Shown here: positions 7,738 to 17,585 of the stretch, piece after piece | Layout of the letters: every line of letters begins with the position of its first letter | Numbering within the stretch: the stretch's first letter is position 1 | Assembly (NCBI GenBank): GCA_029781855.1 | Contig: JAKOVX010000100.1 | Span: forward strand, 1-50,299 | Length of the DNA stretch: 50,299 nt | Direction of reading: 5' to 3' | From: Acidobacteriota bacterium | GTDB lineage: Bacteria; Acidobacteriota; Blastocatellia; Pyrinomonadales; Pyrinomonadaceae | Position numbers and translations under genes: made by a program | Notes under the pieces: model-generated | What the model saw: the letters and a program-made list of their open reading frames with translations, nothing else | What the model was told of the DNA's origin: nothing | Databases searched by the model: none

Positions 7738-8115
7738 TCAAAATAATCCGATCAGTTCTTTACCGATCCTCGCCGGTTTTGAGGTTGTACGGTCGATCAT
7801 GCACCAGACCGTTCGGCCTTTGACAAGAAGGTCGTCGCCGCGGCGGTTCTCGGTGAAGCGTTCGCATGTGACGGCGGTCCATTGGCCGACCCAGGTTGTC
7901 ACAATGATCTCGTCGGTTTCAAACGCCGGCTTTTTGTAATCGAGTTCGTGCCGAACGACGACCCAGAAATACGCCGCCTGCATCTCGTCCGTCACCTCTG
8001 CTTGCCAATGTGCGACCGCAACATCCTGCACCCACTGCAGATACGCAACATTGTTCACGTGGCCGATCTCGTCTATATCCCGCGGCGAAACCGTGAACGA
8101 GTGCGAAAATCTCAT
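7738..8115 (-). CDS. Acyl-CoA thioesterase, hot-dog fold (4HBT)
   Basis: 125 residues, the usual size for single hot-dog-domain thioesterases. The N-terminus FTVSPRDIDEIGHVNNVAYLQW matches the 4HBT/YbgC-type active-site segment (Asp in DIDEIGHVNN on the loop before the central helix). It would hydrolyse acyl-CoA or acyl-ACP thioesters in the cytoplasm; chain-length preference cannot be read from the sequence. It lies between sucD and ndk on the same strand, separated from sucD by a large inverted repeat. Confidence 0.85.
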   Translation of the reverse strand: MRFSHSFTVSPRDIDEIGHVNNVAYLQWVQDVAVAHWQAEVTDEMQAAYFWVVVRHELDYKKPAFETDEIIVTTWVGQWTAVTCERFTENRRGDDLLVKGRTVWCMIDRTTSKPARIGKELIGLF

Positions 8116-8124
8116 AAGGAAATA

Positions 8125-8199
8125 TGCCCGCGAATTACGCCAATGAACACGAATCGGACATTAAGAATCATTCGCGTCCTTTCGCGTAATTCGCGGGCA
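8125..8199. repeat. Inverted repeat with 16-bp perfect arms
   Basis: TGCCCGCGAATTACGC at 8125-8140 is the exact reverse complement of 8184-8199, with a 43-base spacer that itself contains further CGCG/AATTCGCG-like pieces. It fills the gap between the sucD stop and the thioesterase start. It may act as a transcript-processing or termination structure, or be a copy of a dispersed intergenic element. Confidence 0.85.
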
Positions 8200-8205
8200 C
8201 AATTC

Positions 8206-9090
8206 TTAGGCCGCTGCTCTCGATGCCAAAACCTCGACGATCGCCTGGCCGATGTCGGCCGGCGATTCGACGACGTGGATGCCGGCCGCCTTCAATGCCG
8301 CCATTTTCTCGCCCGCCGTCCCTTTGCCGCCCGAGATTATCGCTCCGGCGTGGCCCATCCGGCGTCCCGGAGGTGCCGTCTGGCCCGCGATGAACGCGAC
8401 GATCGGCTTGGTCACGTGGTCTTTTGCGTATGCCGCAGCATCTTCCTCAGCCGAACCGCCGATCTCGCCGATCATCACGATAGCGTCGGTCTCGGGGTCT
8501 TCCTGAAACAGCCGCAGCGCGTCGGTATGATTGGTGCCGATGATCGGGTCACCGCCGATGCCGATCGCCGACGATTGGCCGAGGCCGAGTGCCGTCAGCT
8601 GCCCGACCGCCTCATACGTCAGCGTGCCCGAACGCGACACTACGCCGATACGGCCTTCCTTATGTATATGTCCCGGCATGATGCCGATCTTGCATTTGCC
8701 GGGCGAAATAATTCCCGGACAATTCGGCCCGATCAGGCGTGTCTTGCGGGTCGAAAGGTATTCTTTGACCTTGACCATATCCTCGACCGGGATTCCCTCG
8801 GTGATGCAAACGACCAGCGGGATCCCCGCGTCGGCCGCTTCCATTATCGCGTCGGCCGCGAACGGAGGCGGCACATAGATCACCGAAGCGTTAGCTCCGG
8901 CCTCGCGAACCGCGTCGGCGACCGTATTAAAGACCGGAATTCCCTCGTGGGTCGTCCCGCCCTTGCCCGGCGTAACGCCGGCCACGACGTTCGTGCCGTA
9001 TTCGACCATCTGCAGCGTGTGAAATGTCCCTTCTTTTCCGGTAATGCCCTGCACGACCAGACGTGTATTTTTATCAACAAGGATGCTCAA
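8206..9090 (-). CDS. sucD: Succinyl-CoA synthetase alpha subunit
   Basis: 294 residues, normal length. The alpha subunit binds CoA and carries the phosphohistidine in the TCA-cycle step succinyl-CoA to succinate with ATP/GTP formation. Visible: [40 protein letters not shown] (120-140) and the catalytic loop [17 protein letters not shown] with His247. The start is TTG at 9090, backed by AGGAG nine bases upstream and by the conserved N-terminus. sucC (beta) is not adjacent, which is unusual because sucCD is normally an operon. Convergence with no neighbour suggests its own promoter upstream. Confidence 0.97.
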   Translation of the reverse strand: MSILVDKNTRLVVQGITGKEGTFHTLQMVEYGTNVVAGVTPGKGGTTHEGIPVFNTVADAVREAGANASVIYVPPPFAADAIMEAADAGIPLVVCITEGIPVEDMVKVKEYLSTRKTRLIGPNCPGIISPGKCKIGIMPGHIHKEGRIGVVSRSGTLTYEAVGQLTALGLGQSSAIGIGGDPIIGTNHTDALRLFQEDPETDAIVMIGEIGGSAEEDAAAYAKDHVTKPIVAFIAGQTAPPGRRMGHAGAIISGGKGTAGEKMAALKAAGIHVVESPADIGQAIVEVLASRAAA

Positions 9091-9473
9091 TGCGTGTTTC
9101 TCCTAACAAAAAATAGCCATCGAAAACTCAATAAAATCGCGTTTTGATCGACAGCAGAACCGAATTACGGTCCCCTGCGAGGCCGCGTGAAATAAGCGAC
9201 AATTGTATCACGATGCCTTGAAACTAAGGAAACCGCTCGGCCCCGCCGACAAGATCCAAAACAATTCGCTCCCATCGAGTGACAGATTGATTGCCCGACT
9301 TGCGGTCGCAAGGCTAGTGTCAGTCCTTGTTATATTTTGTTGAACATTTTTGTGTACTTTTCGATCTCAAGATGTTATTATTTCTCTGGCGTGGAGGCTG
9401 CCCGCCGACGTTTGACCCCCAAATAAACTCACCGCAGCCGTCATTTAGAACATTTCCCGGAGAATTTAAACCC
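9091..9473. promoter_or_regulatory. Divergent intergenic region (sucD / secreted protein)
   Basis: 383 bases without a convincing gene. It holds the sucD ribosome site (AGGAG, minus strand, about 9100-9105) and a moderately AT-rich stretch at 9325-9390 that probably carries the plus-strand promoter of the secreted-protein gene. Exact promoter boxes are not clear. Confidence 0.4.
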
Positions 9474-10424
9474 ATGAGATCAACTACTTCCAAGTCCAGT
9501 TTTGCACGATTTTTGAGTTCGGTCGCGACATTAGCGATCGCGATATTCGCGTTTTCGTTCAGCGTCAACGCACAGACCACCACATTTGCCCAGTTTTTTG
9601 AGCAGGTCGGCGGAAATGATTTCGTCTTTACCAACAACGCGTCGAGCGCCAATTTCAACACCGTCGGCGGCGGCACGGCGATCTTCTTCATTTACTCGAA
9701 CATTGCCGGGCTCGACCCGTCGCTTCAGGGTGTGCAGACCGCCCATCTGTTCGTAACCACGACAACGACAGTTCCCACGTCGCTCTCCGGCGGCACATTG
9801 ACGCAGCCGCTGAGCAACGCGGTCACCGTCCAGATCATTCGCGACACTCCGGCACCGGTCGGCGTCGGTTCGGGTTCACGCACCAATCTTTTGACCGCGG
9901 TCTTTTCGCCTTCAGCCTTTTCGCCCGGCATCACCGGTTCGAATGGCGGCAACTCCGCCACTTTGCCGGCCACAACGCCGGATAACGTGGTCACGTTCAC
10001 TTCAGATTTTCTCGGTTTTGGATTGACGACCTCGCGAAACCTTTCGTTCAGCTTCTCATCGGTCTCGCCGAACTATTCGGTGGGCACCGGCGGATTTGCC
10101 GCCAGCTTTGTCGCGGCAGGTAGCGGAACGTTCGCCTCGAACCCGCCGCCGATCTACCTCATTCCCTCGGCAGCCCCGGTATCATTTAGCGGACGGCTGC
10201 TGACAGCCGACGGCTACGGCCTTCGCAACGCTCAGGTCATGTTGACGGAAGCCAACGGAACGGTCCATCAGGTTACTTCCTCAGCGTTCGGGTATTTCAA
10301 CTTCCCGTCGATCGAGAGCGGGCAGAACGTCGTCGTTTCGGTACGTTCAAAACAGTTCCAATTCACTCCGCAGGTCGTTTCACTGAACGACAACGTGGCG
10401 AATTTCCAAATGACCGCACAGTAA
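9474..10424 (+). CDS. Secreted protein with C-terminal carboxypeptidase-regulatory-like domain
   Basis: 316 residues. The ATG at 9474 is preferred because GGAGA lies about 11 bases upstream and it opens a clear signal peptide (FARFLSSVATLAIAIFAFSF, cleavage after VNAQ). The central region (about 40-225) is Thr/Ser/Gly-rich and beta-prone with no recognised domain. From about residue 235 a carboxypeptidase-regulatory-like (transthyretin/Cna-B type) beta sandwich follows: FSGRLLTADGYGLRNAQVML, SSAFGYFNFPSIESGQNVVVSV. This domain commonly ends exported Acidobacteriota proteins. An extracellular or envelope location is likely; function unknown. It is followed by its own terminator. Confidence 0.75.
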   Translation: MRSTTSKSSFARFLSSVATLAIAIFAFSFSVNAQTTTFAQFFEQVGGNDFVFTNNASSANFNTVGGGTAIFFIYSNIAGLDPSLQGVQTAHLFVTTTTTVPTSLSGGTLTQPLSNAVTVQIIRDTPAPVGVGSGSRTNLLTAVFSPSAFSPGITGSNGGNSATLPATTPDNVVTFTSDFLGFGLTTSRNLSFSFSSVSPNYSVGTGGFAASFVAAGSGTFASNPPPIYLIPSAAPVSFSGRLLTADGYGLRNAQVMLTEANGTVHQVTSSAFGYFNFPSIESGQNVVVSVRSKQFQFTPQVVSLNDNVANFQMTAQ

Positions 10425-10456
10425 CCTCGAAAGTCCAAATTTCTCCGGAGATCTCA

Positions 10457-10484
10457 ACGGCGGCCGCGAGGCCGTCGTTTTTTT
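10457..10484 (+). terminator. Rho-independent terminator
   Basis: Nine-pair stem (ACGGCGGCC / GGCCGTCGT, one G-U pair, loop GCGA) followed by seven T. It ends the secreted-protein gene. Confidence 0.9.
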
Positions 10485-10579
10485 GCGTTTTGAATAATTT
10501 TTTTGATCTGACCGTGAACATTTCCCGCCGCATCTTCGTTTGAATGCTTGTCAGACGCCCGAATTCTACTTTTTGACCT

Positions 10580-11824
10580 ATGCGGCAGCTTTACTCATTT
10601 TATTTTGACGCTTTCTGGATCGCCCTAAAATCGATCCTCGAGCACAAGCTGCGTGCGTTTCTGACGCTCATCGGCATCATTATCGGCGTCGCAGCGGTCG
10701 TTGTGGTCGGTGCGTCGATCAGCGGGCTGAAGACCTACGTCGTCGACAAAGTAGCCAAGGTCCTCGGTGCCAACCACTTCATGATCACGCGGATGGCGTC
10801 GACCGGCCGAATGTCGGATGACGAGTTCGAGCGAAAGAACCGCCTCAATAAAAAGGTCGTCTGGGACGAATATCTGTACGTTCGCGACAAGTGCAAAAAT
10901 TGCCTCTACGTCGGTGCCGAGGTCGGAGCGAACGCGGATCTGATGCAGGACGGCATCGAAATGCCGTCAACACAGATCTTCGGCTCGACCGACAACATGT
11001 ACGACATTACCGACAAGACGCTCGACGAAGGCCGCTTTTTCAACGCCGAAGAGGTCACCCGGGCGGCGAACGTCTGCGTTATCGGAATGGACGTCAAGGA
11101 TAAATTTTTCCCGAACGGATCGGCTCTCGGCAAGACGCTCAAGCTCCGCGGCATTCCGCTGACCGTGCTCGGCGTCGAAGAAAAGCGCGGTTCGTTCGTC
11201 GGCCAATCGATGGACCGGATGATCTACATCCCGATCACGCTGCACAATCAGATGTTCAACCGCAGCGGCGGCATCTCTATCCACGGCAAGTCGCTTAACA
11301 AGGCGACGTTCATGCCCGCGATCGACGAAGCCCGGCTCCTGCTGAAGAACAAACGGCAATTAATGGGCAGCGACGAGGAAAATTTCAGCGTCGTCAACGT
11401 GGACGAATTTAACACGCAGATGGACCAGTTCACCGGGGCGATCGCGGCGGTCGTCATACCGATCACGATGATCATCCTGATCGTCGGCGGCATCGTCGTG
11501 ATGAACATAATGCTCGTTTCGGTCACCGAGCGGACGTTCGAGGTCGGCCTTCGAAAGGCTCTCGGGGCATCGAAGAAACAAATATTGCTGCAGTTCCTGA
11601 TCGAGTCTGCATTGCTTTGCGTGATCGGCGGATTCATCGGCCTGGTCCTCGCGACCGGCGTAACGCAGTTGATAACGTATCTCGCCGGAATGACGATGAC
11701 GATAACCATTGGCTACGTCATTTTGTCGGTGACAGTTTCGAGCGGCATCGGCATCATCGCGGGCCTCTACCCGGCGTGGAAAGCCGCCCGTCTCGACCCG
11801 ATCGTCGCCCTGACCCAGAGTTAG
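10580..11824 (+). CDS. MacB-like ABC transporter permease (FtsX family)
   Basis: 414 residues. Architecture of a MacB-type permease: an N-terminal transmembrane helix (LRAFLTLIGIIIGVAAVVVVGASI, about 28-51), a large periplasmic MacB-PCD domain (about 55-280), then three C-terminal helices of the FtsX domain. The latter include GGIVVMNIMLVSVTERTFEVGLRKALGASKKQI, the conserved FtsX coupling segment. Such permeases do not transport through a channel; they transmit ATPase-driven motion to periplasmic partners. No ATPase is next to it on this strand. It is followed by a second, related permease after an inverted repeat. No strong ribosome site precedes its ATG. Confidence 0.9.
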   Translation: MRQLYSFYFDAFWIALKSILEHKLRAFLTLIGIIIGVAAVVVVGASISGLKTYVVDKVAKVLGANHFMITRMASTGRMSDDEFERKNRLNKKVVWDEYLYVRDKCKNCLYVGAEVGANADLMQDGIEMPSTQIFGSTDNMYDITDKTLDEGRFFNAEEVTRAANVCVIGMDVKDKFFPNGSALGKTLKLRGIPLTVLGVEEKRGSFVGQSMDRMIYIPITLHNQMFNRSGGISIHGKSLNKATFMPAIDEARLLLKNKRQLMGSDEENFSVVNVDEFNTQMDQFTGAIAAVVIPITMIILIVGGIVVMNIMLVSVTERTFEVGLRKALGASKKQILLQFLIESALLCVIGGFIGLVLATGVTQLITYLAGMTMTITIGYVILSVTVSSGIGIIAGLYPAWKAARLDPIVALTQS

Positions 11825-11831
11825 GTGCTTG

Positions 11832-11946
11832 AACGCAGAGACCGCAAAGGACGCGGGGAAATGATAGGAATGTGGGATCAAGTTTACGGAAGTTAAGCTC
11901 TGTCAATTGTCATTAATGGCTCAGCGTCCTCCGCGCTCTCTGCGTT
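11832..11946. repeat. Dispersed inverted repeat (AACGCAGAG...CTCTGCGTT)
   Basis: Arms of about 25 bp: AACGCAGAGACCGCAAAGG on the left, its imperfect reverse complement ending CTCTGCGTT on the right, 5 mismatches in 25, spacer about 65. It fills the gap between the two permease genes, and the bases just after the right arm (AAAAAGG) provide the Shine-Dalgarno of the second permease. Single-arm relatives occur at about 18918, 23836 and 23980. Confidence 0.8.
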
Positions 11947-11958
11947 AAAAAGGTTTTT

Positions 11959-13224
11959 ATGAAGCTGACAACGTCTCTACCGATCGAAGTGATGAAAATG
12001 TCGATGGACTCGATCCGATCGCATAAATTCCGATCGTTCCTGACGATCCTCGGCATCGTCGTCGGCGTCATCACGGCGATCGTCGTGGCTTCGATCTTGA
12101 CGGGAATGCGGCAATCGATCGTCTCGATCGTCGAGGAATACGGCACGAACAATATTTACGCCTTTCACCTCTCGACCGGATTTGGCCCGCGGAGCCGCGA
12201 CGAACGCAACCGCAAGCCGCTGACCGACGACGACGCCAACGCCATTCTTGCCCAATCGACGGCCGTCAACGACGTTTCTACAGTTGCCGTCAGCATCGGC
12301 TCGTTCAACGGCGGATTTGACGACAATCTCGTGTACGAAGGCAAAAATTACCGCTGGGCATTGACCGACGGCGTCTTGCCCAACTACATGGACATCTCCA
12401 ATCTCGTCATTAAGCAGGGACGGTTCATTACCGAATCCGACAATTATCAGCGCCGCAATGTGCTGGTCGTCGGCGTCAATGCCGTCGAAGCCCTCTTCCC
12501 CGGCCACGAGGACGAAGCGGTCGGCAAGGTCGTCAGGATGAACGGCACGACCTGGGAGATCATCGGTGTCATTGAGAAGCGCAAAGCCGGATTTTTCGGC
12601 GAGAACGAAGAGGACCGCAAGGTTTTCATGCCCTATCGCACGGCCCGCAAGGAGGCACCTGACCGCGATGAGGAACTGCTCATTATTCAGGCGAAAGAAG
12701 GCCAGTTGAACATCGCTGTTCAGGAGGTCGAGGGCATCCTCCGTCAGCGCCGCGGCGTGAAATACGGCGATCCGGACAATTTTGACATCAAGACGGCGGA
12801 TAATTTCATCGCCCAGTTTGACGGCATTCTCGGCGGCGTCGGCCTCGCGGCTATCGCCATCTCGTGCCTCGGCCTGCTCGTCGGCGGCATCGGCGTGATG
12901 AATATCATGCTCGTCTCCGTCACCGAACGCACCAAGGAGATCGGCATCCGCAAGGCGATCGGCGCGACCAAGGGTGCGATCGTCCTTCAGTTTCTGCTCG
13001 AGGCAATGACGCTGACATTTTTCGGCGGACTGATCGGCGTCGTGACGGCTATCGGCATCAGCAACCTCATCATGCTGCTCATCCCGTCGCTTCCGGCCAA
13101 GGTCCCGCTCTGGGCTATCATCGCCGGCCTCGGCACTTCCGTCGGCGTCGGCCTCATCTTCGGCGTCCTCCCGGCCCGCAAGGCCGCACGCCTAGACCCG
13201 ATCGAATGCCTGCGATACGAGTGA
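11959..13224 (+). CDS. MacB-like ABC transporter permease (FtsX family)
   Basis: 421 residues, paralogous to the preceding permease. Helix 1 (FRSFLTILGIVVGVITAIVVASIL, about 29-52) is followed by a periplasmic MacB-PCD domain and three C-terminal helices with GGIGVMNIMLVSVTERTKEIGIRKAIGATKGAI (about 310-340). The two proteins may form a heterodimeric permease. AGG lies 6 bases before the ATG, contributed by the end of the upstream repeat. It converges with the membrane-fusion protein gene: the two stop codons share one TGATCA hexamer, with no gap. No ATPase is in this plus-strand pair, so it may borrow the one encoded at 16.5-17.3 kb. Confidence 0.9.
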   Translation: MKLTTSLPIEVMKMSMDSIRSHKFRSFLTILGIVVGVITAIVVASILTGMRQSIVSIVEEYGTNNIYAFHLSTGFGPRSRDERNRKPLTDDDANAILAQSTAVNDVSTVAVSIGSFNGGFDDNLVYEGKNYRWALTDGVLPNYMDISNLVIKQGRFITESDNYQRRNVLVVGVNAVEALFPGHEDEAVGKVVRMNGTTWEIIGVIEKRKAGFFGENEEDRKVFMPYRTARKEAPDRDEELLIIQAKEGQLNIAVQEVEGILRQRRGVKYGDPDNFDIKTADNFIAQFDGILGGVGLAAIAISCLGLLVGGIGVMNIMLVSVTERTKEIGIRKAIGATKGAIVLQFLLEAMTLTFFGGLIGVVTAIGISNLIMLLIPSLPAKVPLWAIIAGLGTSVGVGLIFGVLPARKAARLDPIECLRYE

Positions 13225-14136
13225 TCAGCGTGGGGTCACGTACGAACCTGCTTTGAGATTGTTTGATGGGTGAAGAATGACGGTCTCGCCCTCAGTCAGG
13301 CCTTCGAGGACCTGGGCTGAATCGGCGTTTTGCTGGCCGATCTTAACGGCCCGCGGTTGGGCACGGCCGTATTCCACGACGAACACATTCCAGTCTTCGC
13401 CGTTCCTGAACAGAGCGCTTGCCGGAACCGAAAGTACGTTTCCGGACTCCCAAATGACTATGCGGACATCGACGCGATAGTTGTCGCCATATCCCGTCGT
13501 TTTTGAGAGAAAATCGCCGATCACGTTCACCCGCTGTTCCTCGACCCCAAGTGCGGAAACCTTTGTGATCGCTTGCGATTCGATCAGCCGAACGCGGCCT
13601 TTCAACTGCTGTGTGCGATCTGGGTCCTCGATCAGCATCGTCGCCCCGGGCGGCACACGGGCGGCATCCGTGGAGAGAAGGTCGACAACGATCTCGATAT
13701 TATCCGTATCGCCGATCTCGACCAGCGGCGTCCCAGCGGCAACAAATCCTTCGCTCTTTTCCAGCACCCGAAGCACCCTTCCGTCCGCCGGCGAAAAGAC
13801 CTTGGCGGTGTAAGGACTCGGTAGGTCGTCGTTCAGGTCCGCTTCCCGTTGTATCGGCGGATTCGGATCGATCTCGGCAACGGGATAATCGTGCGGGATC
13901 CGGTCGCCTTCGGTTAGTTTTATCTTGAACAGCTTTCCGCTCACGGGTGCGGTGATCGTGTGTTTCTGCCGCACACGGGTCGTGCCTTCGCCGTCGACGG
14001 TGACGACCATTGGGCCGCGTTTGCAAGTGCCTGTGTCAACCGTGACCGGTGTCTCGCGAAACAGGCCCCAGAGCACCAACAGGACGACGAACGATCCAAC
14101 GCCTATGTAGATCCACTGTCTCTTAGTTACCTTCAT
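13225..14136 (-). CDS. Membrane-fusion (HlyD/RND-type periplasmic adaptor) protein
   Basis: 303 residues. One N-terminal anchor helix (IYIGVGSFVVLLVLWGLF) precedes an adaptor fold: a first lipoyl/barrel segment (VTVDGEGTTRVRQKHTITAPVSGKL), a short connecting region without a long coiled-coil hairpin, and a second lipoyl half (FSPADGRVLRVLEKSEGFVAAGTPLVEIGD). A beta-barrel domain and a C-terminal membrane-proximal domain (LEGLTEGETVILHPSNNLKAG) follow. It links an inner-membrane ABC exporter to the outer membrane. The missing coiled coil means it may not reach a TolC-type channel by itself. GGGAG lies 6 bases upstream of the ATG. It is the third gene of an ATPase-permease-adaptor operon, 3 bases after the permease. 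Confidence 0.88.
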   Translation of the reverse strand: MKVTKRQWIYIGVGSFVVLLVLWGLFRETPVTVDTGTCKRGPMVVTVDGEGTTRVRQKHTITAPVSGKLFKIKLTEGDRIPHDYPVAEIDPNPPIQREADLNDDLPSPYTAKVFSPADGRVLRVLEKSEGFVAAGTPLVEIGDTDNIEIVVDLLSTDAARVPPGATMLIEDPDRTQQLKGRVRLIESQAITKVSALGVEEQRVNVIGDFLSKTTGYGDNYRVDVRIVIWESGNVLSVPASALFRNGEDWNVFVVEYGRAQPRAVKIGQQNADSAQVLEGLTEGETVILHPSNNLKAGSYVTPR

Positions 14137-14139
14137 AGA

Positions 14140-16512
14140 TCACTCCCTCGTCTTCAGGACCGCGATCAGGTCCAGGCCCCGCAGCCGCAGCGTAACAAGC
14201 AGGGCGGAGATCGCCGACGCGATCGTCACGATCACGCCCGTAATGAGAAACGTGCGGATCGTAAACACCAACGGCAGCCGCATCAACTCCGTGTCGACGA
14301 GATTATTCATCGTGGCACACAACACAACGCCGAGAACGAATCCGCTCGGCACGGCAACGAGCGTCACCACTGCCTGCTCGCCGAGCAGAATCGAAGCCAC
14401 CTCGCGCTTCGAAAATCCAAGTACCCTGAGCGACGCAAGCTCACGCCCGCGTTCCGAAAGGGCGATCCTCGCCGCATTATAAACGACTCCAAAAACGATC
14501 GCGCTCGAGAACAGGACGAGAACGGACGTGAAAATGCCGATCGTCTTCGCAAATGTATCGTTAAAGCTCTCGAGGATCGCCTTCGGCATCCCGACGCCGG
14601 ATATCGAAGGAATGCGTTTTAATTTGTCGTACAATCCGTCCTCTCCTCGCGAATCGACCCTCAGATACGCACCGGAGATAATGTCGTCCTCGTCCATCAG
14701 CCGATTCAGCGTCCGGATGTTCATGTAGGCATTCATTCCCATTAATTCGTCGATGATCGAGGTGACCTCGACCCGTTTTACGGGACGCCGCCCTTCGAGG
14801 ACCTCGACGGTGACGAAACTTCCCTTCGAAACGCCGAGTCGGTTGGCGAGAGCCCTCGAAAGGGCCAGCCCGTGAGGCGAAACAATGCGGACCTGCGAAT
14901 TTTGATCGACAATGCGGTGAAGGTCCGGCTCGGATTCGACGCCGATGATCGCACTCTTTTTGGAATAATGTTCCGCGGAAAGCCGTGCCGCGACCGCGCG
15001 AAAGGTCTCGACGCCCATCACACCCGACATATCAGCCAGCTCAAGACGTGCCTTTTGCGTTTGCGGCTTGGTGAAATTGACAACCGCGTCCTCGCGAATG
15101 GCCTGGCGGAACTGAATATCGATGATCTGGTCGATCGCGTCGTAGAAATAGAATCCCGTAAAGAGCAGCGCTGCGGCGATCGCGATCCCGAGCGATGCCA
15201 GCATCGACTTCAACGGATGGCGAGAGATGTTCCTCGCGACCATCCTGGACGACGGCGACAGATAACCGCTAAGGCCGCTTGTTTCGAGTATTCCAGGCTT
15301 GAACGACGGCGGTGCTTCGGGCCTCATCGCCTCGGCAGGCGGGAGCAGCACGGCCCTTCTAACCGCCGAACCCGCACCGAGAGCGGCTGACCCGATCGTT
15401 ATCAGGACGGAGTACACCAACAGGTCGATGCCGATGTGGTAGGTAAGGATCGGAAATCGAAAGTAGTCGGTATACATCGTCGTCATCCCGTCGCCCATCC
15501 AAATGCCCAGCAACACTCCCAAAATGATCCCGCCGAGCACCGAGATGAATGCAAGTCCGAAAAAATGCACGCCGATCTCGGTGTTTCTGTAACCGAACGC
15601 TTTTAGTAGCCCGATCTGCTCACGCTGGGTGTTGATCAGCCGGGACATCACCAGGTGCAGCAGGAACGCGGTGACGCCCAGAAAGACGATCGGCAGGAAT
15701 GTGCCGAACGTCCTGAGCTGCGAGAGTTCGTTAGAAATGAACCTGTACGATTGCTGATCCGCGCGTCCGTACGAGCCCGTCCCGCCGTACGTCTTCAGGA
15801 TGCGGTCGACCTGGTCGATCACCTGGTCCTCACTTGCGTTCGGTGCGAGCGTCAGCGAGAGGTCGTTGAACGCCCCTTTCATATCGTACGCGGCCTCAGC
15901 GGCGTCCCGGCCCATCCAGATTATCCCGTACCTTTTGTTATCGGGGAAAATGTCGCCGCCGCGGATCTCGTAGATATATTCGGGAGAAAGGCCGATCCCG
16001 ACAATGTTCAAACGCCGCGAACGGCCGTTAATGATCGCTCCGAGCGAATCGCCGGGAACAAACCCGTTAGCCTCGGCAAATGCGGCGCTGACGATGATCT
16101 CGTCCGAACGTCCCGGCCTGATGTACCGGCCGCTTTTCAAATGCAGGTCATTGAGTATCGGCGCCTCGATCTCCGGAATGGACACGATCCGGCCCTGGGC
16201 AGGTTCCCGCAGGTCGGGAATGTCGAGGATCGCGTCGGAGACGATGCGGGTCTCGACCGCGGCAACACCCGGAACGGCCGCGATGCGGCTCGCGATTCCC
16301 TCAGGTGCACGGGTCAGGCTGGCGAAAACATCACCGAATCGGTATTCGGAGTAATAATTCTCCTGCGTCTCGAGAAGTGACGCGTAAGTGCTCCGCATCG
16401 AGACGAACGACGCAACACCGCACGCGACGACGACCGCGGTCGCCGCCAATTGGCCGCGAAGGTGCCACAGGTCCCGAATCAGTTTTTTGAAAAGCGCTCG
16501 CTGCATTTTCAC
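14140..16512 (-). CDS. Large ABC transporter permease with two FtsX domains
   Basis: 790 residues. N-terminal helix ([21 protein letters not shown], about 18-38), a periplasmic domain, a first FtsX domain with three helices (about 265-390, [23 protein letters not shown]), a second anchor helix near 435, another periplasmic domain, and a second FtsX domain (about 670-785, [26 protein letters not shown]). This fused layout resembles LolE/YtrF-like or DevC-like exporters with both permease halves in one chain. The start is GTG at 16512, overlapping the ATPase stop (GTGA); an ATG two codons later is possible. The substrate is not predictable; lipid, lipoprotein or hydrophobic molecules are usual for the family. 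Confidence 0.9.
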   Translation of the reverse strand: MKMQRALFKKLIRDLWHLRGQLAATAVVVACGVASFVSMRSTYASLLETQENYYSEYRFGDVFASLTRAPEGIASRIAAVPGVAAVETRIVSDAILDIPDLREPAQGRIVSIPEIEAPILNDLHLKSGRYIRPGRSDEIIVSAAFAEANGFVPGDSLGAIINGRSRRLNIVGIGLSPEYIYEIRGGDIFPDNKRYGIIWMGRDAAEAAYDMKGAFNDLSLTLAPNASEDQVIDQVDRILKTYGGTGSYGRADQQSYRFISNELSQLRTFGTFLPIVFLGVTAFLLHLVMSRLINTQREQIGLLKAFGYRNTEIGVHFFGLAFISVLGGIILGVLLGIWMGDGMTTMYTDYFRFPILTYHIGIDLLVYSVLITIGSAALGAGSAVRRAVLLPPAEAMRPEAPPSFKPGILETSGLSGYLSPSSRMVARNISRHPLKSMLASLGIAIAAALLFTGFYFYDAIDQIIDIQFRQAIREDAVVNFTKPQTQKARLELADMSGVMGVETFRAVAARLSAEHYSKKSAIIGVESEPDLHRIVDQNSQVRIVSPHGLALSRALANRLGVSKGSFVTVEVLEGRRPVKRVEVTSIIDELMGMNAYMNIRTLNRLMDEDDIISGAYLRVDSRGEDGLYDKLKRIPSISGVGMPKAILESFNDTFAKTIGIFTSVLVLFSSAIVFGVVYNAARIALSERGRELASLRVLGFSKREVASILLGEQAVVTLVAVPSGFVLGVVLCATMNNLVDTELMRLPLVFTIRTFLITGVIVTIASAISALLVTLRLRGLDLIAVLKTRE

Positions 16513-17291
16513 CAGATGAGATCTTCCGGTTTTAGCTTGGTCTCGTTAATGTCGACCGATACTATCCGTCCGCTGCCGATCCGGATGACGCGATCCGCCA
16601 TCTGGGCGATCGAGGCGTTGTGCGTAATGACCGCCGTGGTCGTGCCAAGCTCGCGGTTGACGACCTGGATCGCCTCCAGCACGATCTTGCCCGTTTGAAA
16701 GTCGAGTGCGCCGGTTGGCTCGTCGCAGAGCAATACATCCGGCCGCTTTGCTATCGCCCTGGCGATCGCGACACGCTGTTGTTCGCCGCCCGAGAGTTGT
16801 GCCGGAAAATGGTTCAGCCTGTCCTTCAGCCCGACGATCTCGAGTGCCTCCTCCGCCTTCATTGGATTCGACGCGATCTCGGTAATAAGCTGGACGTTCT
16901 CAAGCGCGGTCAGGCTTGGTATCAGGTTGTAAAATTGAAACACGAACCCGACGTGGTCGCGTCTGAATTCCGTCAGCTGTTTATCGTTTGCCTTGGTCAG
17001 GTCGTGATCGGCGTAGATCACTTCGCCGGCGGTCGGCACATCGAGGCCGCCGATGATATTCAGGAGCGTCGATTTGCCGCTGCCCGAGGCTCCGAGCATT
17101 ACGGCAAGCTCGCCGGCGTAAAGATCGAGGTCAACGGACTCCAACGCCTGGACATCGACCGCACCCATCTTATAGATCTTGGAGATGCCGCGGATCCGGA
17201 ACACAGCCTCAGCCTCGGGCCGGCCGGATTTCGCCTTGCCGCCGCGTGAAGCTCGAGTACCTGAGACGGCGTGTTTCGCGTCCACGATCAA
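16509..17291 (-). CDS. ABC transporter ATP-binding protein (LolD/MacB type)
   Basis: About 260 residues. Walker [11 protein letters not shown]-loop [18 protein letters not shown], signature [16 protein letters not shown], Walker [13 protein letters not shown] and the H-loop [17 protein letters not shown] are all intact, with the LolD/MacB-class insertion pattern. It powers the downstream FtsX permease, with which it overlaps by 4 bases. The start is uncertain: TTG at 17291 as given; a GTG two codons later, or an initiation site nearer [14 protein letters not shown], is possible because the first 30 residues are low-complexity and no clear ribosome site is seen. First gene of the exporter operon. 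Confidence 0.93.
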   Translation of the reverse strand: MIVDAKHAVSGTRASRGGKAKSGRPEAEAVFRIRGISKIYKMGAVDVQALESVDLDLYAGELAVMLGASGSGKSTLLNIIGGLDVPTAGEVIYADHDLTKANDKQLTEFRRDHVGFVFQFYNLIPSLTALENVQLITEIASNPMKAEEALEIVGLKDRLNHFPAQLSGGEQQRVAIARAIAKRPDVLLCDEPTGALDFQTGKIVLEAIQVVNRELGTTTAVITHNASIAQMADRVIRIGSGRIVSVDINETKLKPEDLIW

Positions 17292-17585
17292 TGAGAAAGC
17301 AACCGCTATGCCACCGATTTACGAATGCAAAACGGGAAAAACCCCGTGATCGAGGCGAATTTCGGTAAAAATGTTGGCCCGATGTGCGTGAGAATTCGCG
17401 CCCATGGAACATTGTGCCGTTCGGTACGACCGGACTGAATGCATGATATCTAGCTCACGATCGCGAACGGTCAGGATTTTTACATTCTTTACAAATTATT
17501 TACTCGCTCTTAACCAGCTATCCTGCCGTGGTGATAATCTTTACCTTTCGGTATTTTCGGTGGTCGTTAACCGCGCGTCAGCATT

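Noticed and set aside
7882..9147. 421-residue plus-strand open frame opposite sucD and the thioesterase
   Set aside because: Arg/His/Asp-rich composition typical of an antisense shadow; both genes on the other strand are certain.
15655..16380. 241-residue plus-strand open frame opposite the large permease
   Set aside because: No domain or signal and Arg/Asp-rich composition; the permease on the other strand is well supported.
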